From the NCBI GenBank assembly GCA_964236585.1, contig CAXSFE010000173.1, forward strand, positions 1-5,489: a stretch of DNA of 5,489 nucleotides, given 5' to 3'. Position 1 is the stretch's first letter. Every line of letters begins with the position of its first letter. Made by a program: the position numbers and the translations under genes. This DNA is from CAXSEF01 sp964236585. GTDB lineage: Bacteria > Pseudomonadota > Alphaproteobacteria > Acetobacterales > Acetobacteraceae. The notes under the pieces are model-generated. The model was not told the DNA's origin. It ran no database searches and worked only from the letters and a program-made list of their open reading frames with translations. This document shows positions 1 through 4,877 of this stretch, piece by piece.

Positions 1-585
1 CCGGTGCTGCTGGCGGTGCCGGACGCGTCGGGCGGGCCGGCGCTGGCGGTGCTGGCGCCGGAGGGGGCCGCGCCGCGGGTGCTGCAGGCGCCCGGAGTGG
101 GAGAGGCTGGGGCGGGCGGGGCCGGGCCGCTGGGGCTGGACACGGTAGACTACGACGAGGCGGGGCACATCCGGTTCGCGGGGCATGCGGCGCCGGGGGC
201 GTCGGTGCGGCTGTATGCGGACAACCGGGTGCTGGGCGATGCGGCGGCGGATGCGCAGGGGCGCTGGAGCCTGACGCCGCCGTCGCTGTCGCTGGGGCTG
301 CACCAGCTGCGGGTCGACCAGATCGGGGTGGACGGGGCGGGGCGGGCGGGCGCGGTGGTGGCGCGCGTCGAGCTGCCGTTCCGCAAGGTGCTGCTGCCGA
401 AGGGGTCGGTGGCGAAGGGCCAGGTGGTGGTGCAGCCGGGCGAGAACCTGTGGCGCATGGCGCGCGCGGCGTACGGCGACGGGCTGCGCTACACGGTGAT
501 CGTGCGCGCCAACCGGGGGCAGATCCGCGACCCGTCGCTGATCTACCCGGGGCAGGCGTTCACGGTGCCGGTGCTGGCGAAGTAA
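1..585 (+). CDS. LysM-domain cell-wall-binding protein with Ig-like segment, 3' part
   Basis: This is the C-terminal 194 residues of a longer protein; the reading frame is open at base 1, so the start lies upstream. Numbering from the GTG at 4, a low-complexity Ala/Gly/Pro stretch (about 1-45) leads into an Ig-like beta-sandwich segment (about 46-124, with GHAAPGASVRLYADN and GRWSLTPPSLSLGLHQL). A LysM module follows at about 141-191 (VVVQPGENLWRMARAAYGDG, ending IYPGQAFTVP). LysM modules bind N-acetylglucosamine-containing glycans, usually peptidoglycan, so the protein probably sits at the cell wall or in the periplasm. No catalytic domain is visible, though one could lie upstream. The TAA stop is followed without any gap by repeat copy A. 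The next gene runs the same way 165 bp downstream. The LysM call is strong; the Ig-like call is moderate. Confidence 0.85.
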   Translation, partial: PVLLAVPDASGGPALAVLAPEGAAPRVLQAPGVGEAGAGGAGPLGLDTVDYDEAGHIRFAGHAAPGASVRLYADNRVLGDAAADAQGRWSLTPPSLSLGLHQLRVDQIGVDGAGRAGAVVARVELPFRKVLLPKGSVAKGQVVVQPGENLWRMARAAYGDGLRYTVIVRANRGQIRDPSLIYPGQAFTVPVLAK

Positions 586-722
586 GGAAGGCCAGGGCTC
601 TGCCCTGGACCCGCCAGGGGGAGGCCCCCTGGACCGCCTTCCCTGAGCAAGGCCAGTCCAGGGGGCTCCCCCTGGCGGAGTTTGAGGCCCACGCTTGAAG
701 GAGAGGCCTCAACCTTGCTTCC
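586..722 (+). repeat. Four-hairpin intergenic repeat, copy A
   Basis: This GC-rich repeat fills most of the gap between the LysM gene and the next gene and starts on the base after the TAA stop. It holds four hairpins: CCAGGGC/GCCCTGG (592-598 with 602-608), CCAGGGGG/CCCCCTGG (614-621 with 625-632), CCAGGGGG/CCCCCTGG (658-665 with 668-675), and TTGAGGCC/GGCCTCAA (682-689 with 705-712, with an unusually long 15-base loop). The left end reads GGAAGG and the right end CCTTGCTTCC. The order, spacing and flanking words (GGCGGAGTTTGAGG, CAACCTTGCTTCC) match copies B and D, so this is the same family with diverged stems. It may shape the mRNA 3' end of the LysM gene. No T-run follows any stem. Confidence 0.85.
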
Positions 723-737
723 TTCACCGGTGATTTT

Positions 738-742
738 AAGGG
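738..742 (+). promoter_or_regulatory. Ribosome binding site deciding the start at 751
   Basis: AAGGG lies 8 bases before ATG 751. The longer in-frame TTG start at 682 sits inside hairpin 4 of repeat A and would add repeat-encoded residues ahead of the membrane segment, so 751 is preferred. Confidence 0.6.
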
Positions 743-750
743 CCATTGGC

Positions 751-2166
751 ATGACCTTGCTTGGACGGATGGGCGGTGCCGCGGTGGTCGTGGCGGTGGT
801 GGCCGGGGGCGGCTGGTTCGTGGCGCAGCGGCGGGCGCACGAGGTCCTGGACCAGGCGGTGGACCAGTTCCGCGCGCATCTCGGGCCGGACGTGCGGCTC
901 AGCTACGCGAGCGCCGTGCCGAGCGTGCTGCACCGCGACGCCCGGTTCGCGGGGGTGGTCTTGGCGGGGCCGGACAGCACCGTGACCGCGGACGCCGTGG
1001 TGGTGGGGTGCGACGCGGACTCGGTGTGCAGCGGGACGGCGGACGGGGTGGGGCTGACTACCCCGGACGCGTCGGCGGTGTCCGGGACGGCGGAGCATGT
1101 CGGGTGGACCAGGCTCTCGGTGCCGGGCGCAGGGGAGTCCGGCGGTGCGGGCGGGTTCGCGCAGGGGGCTCTGGGCGGGCGGTTCGACGCGGCGGAGGTG
1201 CGCGGGGTGCGCCTGACCGGCAGCGGCGGCGAGGTGGCGGTGGCCGCGGCCGCGATGTCGGACTACGGGGTCGGGCGGCGCGGGCGGGGCAGCGTGGACG
1301 GGATGTCGGTGTCGGTGCCCGATCCGTCGGCAGGGGCGGCGGGGGCGGCGGGGTCCGGCCCCGGGTCGGCGGCGGGAGGCACAATCCGGCTCGGGCTGGC
1401 GCATGCGTCGTTCGACGGGGTGGACGTCGCCTCCGTTGCCGGCGCGATGCGCTCCGGGGTGCCGGTCGCGGCGCAGGGACGGCAGTCGCTGGAGGCGAGT
1501 GGGCTGGATGTCGCGCAGGGCGGGGCGGCGCTGCTGCATGTCGGGCGGCTCGCCAGCGTGCAGGACACGTCGGATGCGGGGGTGGCGCACGGGGTGGCGG
1601 ATGCGACGGAGCTGCGGCTGGACGGGCCGCCGGCGCTGGTGGAGGGGCTGCGCGGGCTCGGGTACGCGGCGTTCGAGGGCGGGGTCCACGTGGACGCGAC
1701 GCTCGACCGGGCGGCGAGCGAGCTGGCGATCGCGGCGCTGCGCCTGTCCGGGCAGGGCATGGGGGAGGCGTCGCTGTCGGGCGGGTTCGGGCATGTGCCG
1801 CAAGGCGCGGGCGCCGGGGCGGCGGGTCCGGCGGCCATGCTGGGGGTCACGGTGCGCGGGTTCGACCTGGTGCTGGTCGACGGCGGGCTGACGGGGCGGC
1901 TGGTCGAGGCGAAGGCGAAGGCGTCGGGGATGGACCCGGGGCAGCTGCGCGAGGCAGTGGCGGGGCAGCTCGCGGGTCTGCCGGTGTCGTCGGAGGCGGC
2001 GCGGTCGGTGCGCGCGGCGCTGGCGGCGTTCGTACGGGCGCCGGGGACGCTGACGCTGGGGGTGCATCCGGCGGCGCCGGTGTCGCTGCTGGACATGGCG
2101 CAGGTCGCGGGGCGGGGGCCGGACGGGGTAGTGGCGGCGCTGGGGGTGACGGCGGCGGCGAAGTAG
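751..2166 (+). CDS. Membrane-anchored exported protein of unknown function, 471 aa
   Basis: I do not recognise this family with confidence. The ATG at 751 has a good ribosome binding site and gives a classic N-terminal membrane anchor: MTLLGRMGG, then a hydrophobic stretch at about residues 9-25 followed by AQRR. The rest is therefore probably periplasmic. Residues 30-60 look helical (VLDQAVDQFRAHLG). Two cysteines at 87 and 93 (GCDADSVC) could form a disulfide. Residues 190-210 are an Ala/Gly/Pro/Ser linker. The remainder alternates hydrophobic and polar residues in a beta-rich pattern. The end (about 427-471, APGTLTLGVHPAAPVSLLDM) recalls C-termini of uncharacterised alphaproteobacterial exported proteins of the DUF945/DUF2125 kind, but this is a weak impression. 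The TAG stop overlaps the first base of repeat copy B. Codon use matches its neighbours, with no sign of transfer. Confidence 0.8.
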   Translation: MTLLGRMGGAAVVVAVVAGGGWFVAQRRAHEVLDQAVDQFRAHLGPDVRLSYASAVPSVLHRDARFAGVVLAGPDSTVTADAVVVGCDADSVCSGTADGVGLTTPDASAVSGTAEHVGWTRLSVPGAGESGGAGGFAQGALGGRFDAAEVRGVRLTGSGGEVAVAAAAMSDYGVGRRGRGSVDGMSVSVPDPSAGAAGAAGSGPGSAAGGTIRLGLAHASFDGVDVASVAGAMRSGVPVAAQGRQSLEASGLDVAQGGAALLHVGRLASVQDTSDAGVAHGVADATELRLDGPPALVEGLRGLGYAAFEGGVHVDATLDRAASELAIAALRLSGQGMGEASLSGGFGHVPQGAGAGAAGPAAMLGVTVRGFDLVLVDGGLTGRLVEAKAKASGMDPGQLREAVAGQLAGLPVSSEAARSVRAALAAFVRAPGTLTLGVHPAAPVSLLDMAQVAGRGPDGVVAALGVTAAAK

Positions 2167-2292
2167 GAAGCAAGGCTGGGCTCTGCCCAGACCCGCCAGG
2201 GGCGAGCCGCCCCTGGACCGGCTTTACTTAAGGAGTGGATTCCAAAGGCTTGCCTTTGGCGGAGTTTGAGGCAGAGCCTCAACCTTGCTTCC
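2166..2292 (+). repeat. Four-hairpin intergenic repeat, copy B
   Basis: The element is bounded by a perfect 10-bp inverted repeat, GGAAGCAAGG (2166-2175) and CCTTGCTTCC (2283-2292). Its first G is the last base of the upstream TAG stop. Inside are four perfect hairpins: CTGGGC/GCCCAG (2176-2181 with 2185-2190), CCAGGGGCG/CGCCCCTGG (2196-2204 with 2208-2216), CCAAAGGC/GCCTTTGG (2242-2249 with 2252-2259) and TTGAGGC/GCCTCAA (2266-2272 with 2276-2282). A less structured linker lies at 2221-2241. It is about 95% identical to copy D in the opposite orientation. No open frame suggests a product. A role in mRNA 3'-end formation or protection for the upstream gene is inference. Confidence 0.9.
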
Positions 2293-2389
2293 TGCGGCAT
2301 GGTTGACCCGCCGTCGCGGCAGGGGTTCGGCCCTCGCAATTTCCGGGCGAGCGGGCCACTAGAGAAGTGCACTGTCACGAGGCCGAGAG
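2293..2389 (+). promoter_or_regulatory. Probable hemA leader region
   Basis: These 97 bases are the only non-repeat sequence before hemA, so a hemA-specific promoter, if present, is likely here or at the edge of repeat B. TTGACC at 2303-2308 resembles a -35 box, but no convincing -10 lies 16-18 bases downstream. A perfect 8-bp palindrome, AGTGCACT (2366-2373), lies just before the ribosome binding site CGAGG (2378-2382, 7 bases from the ATG). No match to a known heme- or iron-regulator box was recognised. Confidence 0.3.
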
Positions 2390-3613
2390 ATGCATCCGTT
2401 CCACGACCATGCCCGGCGCACCCTGGCCGAGATCCACGCGCAGGGCCGCTACCGCCGCTTCGCGCCGCTGGTCAAGCAGGCCGGGCGGTTCCCGGTCTAT
2501 GTCATGGACACGGCGGCGGGGCCGCGCGAGGTCACGGTGTGGTCGTCGAACGACTACCTGGGCATGGGCACCGATCCGGTGGTGGTGGGGGCCGCGCGCG
2601 AGGCGCTCGACGCGATGGGCGTGGGGGCCGGGGGCACGCGCAACATCGCGGGCAGCACGCCGGTGCACGCGGCGCTGGAGGCGGAGCTGGCGGCGCTGCA
2701 TGGCAAGGCGGCGGGGCTGCTGTTCGTGTCGGGCTACGTGTCGAACCAGGCGACGCTGAACACGCTGCTGGCGCCGCTGCCGGGGCGGCCGGGGTGGCAC
2801 GTGTTCTCGGACGCCAAGAACCACGCGTCGATGATCGTGGGGATCAAGTCGGCACGGGGTGCCACCGTGCACGTGTGGGCGCACAACGATCTTTCGGACC
2901 TGGAGGCCAGGCTGGCGGCGGCGCCGGCGGACGCGCCGAAGCTGATCGCGTTCGAGAGCGTGTACTCGATGGACGCGGACATCGCGCCGATCGGGGCGAT
3001 CTGCGATCTGGCGGAGCGATACGGGGCGATGACGTATCTCGACGAGGTGCACGCGGTGGGGATGTACGGCGCGACGGGAGGGGGCGTGTCGGAGCGCGAC
3101 GGGGTGGCGCACCGGGTCGACATCATCGAGGGCACGCTGGCCAAGGCGTTCGGGTGCCACGGGGGCTACATCACCGGGGACGCGGACGTGGTGGACTACG
3201 TGCGCTCGACGGCGTCGGGGTTCATCTTCACGACGTCGACGCCGCCCTCGGTCGCGGCGGCGGCGCTGGCCAGCGTGCGGCACCTGAAGGGGGATGGGGC
3301 GCGGCGGGCGAAGCTGTTCGAGCGGGTGGGGGCGCTGACGGCACGGCTCAAGGCGGCGGGGCTGCCGATCATGGCGTCGCAGAGCCACATCGTGCCGGTG
3401 TTCGTCGGCGAGGCCGCGCTGTGCCGCGAGGTGAGCCGGCGGCTGCTGGACGAGTTCGCGATCTATGCCACGCCGATCAACTACCCGACGGTGCCGGTGG
3501 GGGCGGAGCGGCTCAGGCTCACGCCGACGCCGTTCCACACGGACGCGATGATGGACGCGCTGGTCGACGCGCTGCGGGCGGTGCTGGGCGGGGAGCGGCG
3601 GAAAGCGGCGTAA
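2390..3613 (+). CDS. hemA: 5-aminolevulinate synthase
   Basis: This enzyme condenses glycine with succinyl-CoA to give 5-aminolevulinate, CO2 and CoA, the first step of heme synthesis in the C4 route. It is a cytoplasmic PLP enzyme of the alpha-oxoamine synthase family. The 407 residues match the usual length of bacterial ALAS. Visible landmarks are WSSNDYLGMG (51-60), the glycine-rich GAGGTRNIAGST (79-90), DAKNHASMI with His145 stacking on PLP (141-149), Asp218 in YLDEVHAVG, and the Schiff-base Lys252 in GTLAKAFGCHGGYI. The C-terminal YATPINYPTVPVGAERLR (359-376) and TPTPFH (378-383) separate ALAS from the related AONS and KBL enzymes. ATG 2390 has CGAGG 7 bases upstream and gives the standard N-terminus. 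The TAA stop is followed at once by repeat C, and the next gene converges on it. No frameshift or missing catalytic residue is seen. Confidence 0.97.
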   Translation: MHPFHDHARRTLAEIHAQGRYRRFAPLVKQAGRFPVYVMDTAAGPREVTVWSSNDYLGMGTDPVVVGAAREALDAMGVGAGGTRNIAGSTPVHAALEAELAALHGKAAGLLFVSGYVSNQATLNTLLAPLPGRPGWHVFSDAKNHASMIVGIKSARGATVHVWAHNDLSDLEARLAAAPADAPKLIAFESVYSMDADIAPIGAICDLAERYGAMTYLDEVHAVGMYGATGGGVSERDGVAHRVDIIEGTLAKAFGCHGGYITGDADVVDYVRSTASGFIFTTSTPPSVAAAALASVRHLKGDGARRAKLFERVGALTARLKAAGLPIMASQSHIVPVFVGEAALCREVSRRLLDEFAIYATPINYPTVPVGAERLRLTPTPFHTDAMMDALVDALRAVLGGERRKAA

Positions 3614-3750
3614 GGAAGGCCAGGGGCTCTGCTCCTGGACCCCGCCAGGGGCGAGCCGCCCCTGGACCGGCGCTCTTCAAGGACTCTTTCAGATGGATTC
3701 TCAAGGCAATCGCCTTGAGCGGGGTCCAGGGGCAGAGCCCCTGGCCTTCC
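3614..3750. repeat. Four-hairpin intergenic repeat, copy C, exactly between two stop codons
   Basis: This copy occupies precisely the gap between the hemA TAA (3611-3613) and the stop of the convergent dsbA-like gene (3751-3753). Its ends are a perfect 18-bp inverted repeat, GGAAGGCCAGGGGCTCTG (3614-3631) against its complement (3733-3750). Each end also folds on itself: 3620-3627 with 3631-3638 (one G-T wobble) and 3726-3733 with 3737-3744. Two more hairpins lie inside: CCAGGGGCG/CGCCCCTGG (3645-3653 with 3657-3665, arms identical to copy B) and CTCAAGGC/GCCTTGAG (3700-3707 with 3712-3719). The linker ends in GATGGATT, close to the GTGGATT of copy B. Confidence 0.92.
3614..3750. terminator. 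Possible bidirectional transcription end between convergent genes
   Basis: With no other sequence between the two stop codons, transcripts of hemA and the dsbA-like gene must end in, or run through, this near-symmetrical hairpin cluster. Its strong GC stems read much the same from both strands. No T-run follows any stem, so a canonical intrinsic terminator is not shown; Rho-dependent ending with 3' trimming back to a hairpin is equally possible. Confidence 0.4.
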
Positions 3751-4560
3751 CTACTCCGCGGTGCGTTCGACGGCGGACTTGAGGTCGTCGAGGCCGACGG
3801 CGCCGGGGATCAGCTGGTTGCCGATCACCAGGGCGGGGGTGCCCTCGACGTGGAGGGCCGCGGCGAGCTTGAGGTTGGCGTCGATGCGGGCCTGGACGGC
3901 GGGGCTGGCCATGCCGGCGGCGATGTGGTCGGGGTCGAGGCCGGCGGCCGTGGCGTCGGCGCGGATCGTGGCGTCGGTGGGCGCGGCCGTGTCCTTCATC
4001 ACCGCGTCCTGCATGCGCAGGTAGGCGGGGTCGCCGCCCAGGGCGAGTGCGGACAGGAGGGCCTTCGCCTGCAGCGTGCTGCCGGGGCCGAGGATCGGGA
4101 TGTCCTTGTAGACGACGCGCACGCCGGGGATCGCGCGGACCAGGTCGGCCATCACAGGGACCATGCGGCGGCAGTACGGGCAGCGCGTGTCGTAGAACTC
4201 GACGACGGTGGGGCGGCCCTTCGCGTCACCGGCGGTGGGGTCGCCGGGGGTGGCGGCCAGCGCCTGGCGGTGGGTGGCGAGGGCGTCGCGGGTGGCGCCG
4301 GCCTGCTGTCGGGTCTCGTCGGCCTGCAGCGTGGTGACGGCGTCGCGCAGGATCGAGGGGTCGGTGCGCAGGGCGTCGCGCAGGATCGCCACGATGTCAG
4401 CGCGCTGCGCGGGGGAGAAGGAGGTGTCGGGCGCGGCGAGGCTGTGCGGCGCGGGGGTGGCGTCCTGGGCGAGAACGGGGGCAGAGGACAGGGCGGCGGC
4501 GAGGCAGGCGATCCGCAGGGCGGGGGCGGCGAGGCCGCGAGTCAGTGTCGCCCAGTGCAT
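3751..4560 (-). CDS. Periplasmic DsbA-family thiol-disulfide oxidoreductase, ScsC-like
   Basis: This 269-residue protein belongs to the DsbA/thioredoxin superfamily and should make or reshuffle disulfides in periplasmic proteins. A signal peptide covers residues 1-31 (cleavage after APVLA). A helical N-terminal region (about 45-105, SPAQRADIVAILRDALRTDP) precedes the thioredoxin fold, as in ScsC/BcfH-type proteins, where it mediates oligomerisation. The strand TVVEFYD (118-124) leads to the active site CPYC (127-130). The inserted helical domain follows, and the cis-proline loop is EGTPALVIGNQLIPG (239-253, Thr241-Pro242). The ATG at 4560 is chosen because it begins the signal peptide. The frame extends upstream to 4701, but that part is encoded by repeat D and the gap. 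A weak GGCGGGG lies 8 bases before the ATG. No partner reductase is in the window, so oxidase versus isomerase is open. The TAG stop abuts repeat C. Confidence 0.92.
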   Translation of the reverse strand: MHWATLTRGLAAPALRIACLAAALSSAPVLAQDATPAPHSLAAPDTSFSPAQRADIVAILRDALRTDPSILRDAVTTLQADETRQQAGATRDALATHRQALAATPGDPTAGDAKGRPTVVEFYDTRCPYCRRMVPVMADLVRAIPGVRVVYKDIPILGPGSTLQAKALLSALALGGDPAYLRMQDAVMKDTAAPTDATIRADATAAGLDPDHIAAGMASPAVQARIDANLKLAAALHVEGTPALVIGNQLIPGAVGLDDLKSAVERTAE

Positions 4561-4615
4561 CGTCTGCGCCCCGCCGGATGTTGCGGGGCGGGTGTAGCAC
4601 CGGGGGACGGGGGCA

Positions 4616-4635
4616 GGAAGCAAGGCCAGGGGCAG
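4616..4635. repeat. Left arm of a possible outer repeat remnant around copy D
   Basis: This begins with the family end word GGAAGCAAGG (4616-4625) followed by CCAGGGGC, and the same end word starts again 20 bases later as the edge of copy D. Its first 18 bases match, at 15 of 18 positions, the reverse complement of 4776-4793. The two arms may therefore be the split ends of an older repeat into which copy D was placed. Confidence 0.5.
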
Positions 4636-4762
4636 GGAAGCAAGGTTGAGGCTCTGCCTCAAACTCCGCCAAAGGCCGAGCCTTTGGAAACCACTACTCA
4701 AGTAAGGCCGGTCCAGGGGCGGCTCGCCCCTGGCGGGTCTGGGCAGAGCCCAGCCTTGCTTC
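4636..4762 (-). repeat. Four-hairpin intergenic repeat, copy D, inverted relative to B
   Basis: Read on the minus strand this is copy B again: 127 alignment columns with five substitutions and one single-base indel. The left end is GGAAGCAAGG (4636-4645), and the right end CCTTGCTTC (4754-4762) lacks only the final C. Hairpin arms are at 4646-4652 with 4656-4662, 4669-4676 with 4680-4687, 4712-4720 with 4724-4732, and 4738-4743 with 4747-4752. Unlike the other copies it lies between two divergent gene starts, so a role limited to mRNA 3' ends cannot explain every copy. Confidence 0.88.
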
Positions 4763-4775
4763 GCCTGCGGCGGGA

Positions 4776-4793
4776 GCCCCCTGCCCTGCTTCC
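4776..4793. repeat. Right arm of the possible outer repeat remnant
   Basis: GCCCCCTGCCCTGCTTCC is an imperfect inverted partner (15 of 18) of 4616-4633, and its last ten bases differ from the family end word CCTTGCTTCC at one position. It lies 13 bases beyond copy D. Confidence 0.4.
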
Positions 4794-4800
4794 TGCCGGG

Positions 4801-4838
4801 GGCGGATTGTTGCCGCAGGCGGTTGTTGCGGCTATGGC
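4801..4838 (+). promoter_or_regulatory. Candidate promoter with a direct repeat, upstream of the GGT-like gene
   Basis: Two copies of a GGCGG-TTGTTGC word (4801-4813, with one extra A, and 4818-4829) are spaced 17-18 bases apart, close to one and a half helical turns. TTGCCG (4810-4815) and TATGGC (4833-4838), 17 bases apart, form a weak sigma70-like pair. The direct repeat could be an operator or chance. The wider gap, 4561-4877, otherwise holds copy D, its flanking arms and the presumed promoter of the dsbA-like gene, which I could not place. Confidence 0.25.
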
Positions 4839-4868
4839 CTGCGCCGGCGTGACGGTCGCGTTTGGAGC

Positions 4869-4872
4869 AGGA
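4869..4872 (+). promoter_or_regulatory. Ribosome binding site favouring the start at 4878
   Basis: AGGA lies 5 bases before ATG 4878, with a second purine-rich word GGAG at 4864-4867. The alternative in-frame ATG at 4926 has only GGCGGG directly against it, too close for normal spacing. Confidence 0.45.
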
Positions 4873-4877
4873 CGAGC

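Noticed and set aside
713..722. TTGCTT in the repeat end word as a mobile -35 promoter element
   Set aside because: It matches TTGACA at only three of six positions and no consistent -10 follows the copies.
682..750. TTG 682 as the start of the membrane-anchored protein
   Set aside because: It lies in hairpin 4 of repeat A, has no suitable ribosome binding site, and would place repeat-encoded residues before the membrane anchor.
736..2067. A minus-strand open frame opposite the membrane-anchored protein
   Set aside because: Its product is Arg/Pro/His-rich without a recognisable fold, while the plus frame has an anchor, a ribosome binding site and normal composition.
2303..2308. TTGACC as a hemA -35 box
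   Set aside because: No acceptable -10 sequence lies 16-18 bases downstream, so the promoter cannot be called.
4561..4701. N-terminal extension of the dsbA-like gene up to 4701
   Set aside because: The extra residues are encoded by repeat D and the gap, whereas ATG 4560 starts a textbook signal peptide.
586..4762. Repeats as a CRISPR array
   Set aside because: The copies are scattered one per gap, internally palindromic and in both orientations, with no regular spacers and no cas genes.
2166..4762. A composite transposon with B and D as ends
   Set aside because: No transposase or other mobility gene lies inside, and the cargo is a core heme gene with codon use like its neighbours; dispersed-repeat spread is simpler.
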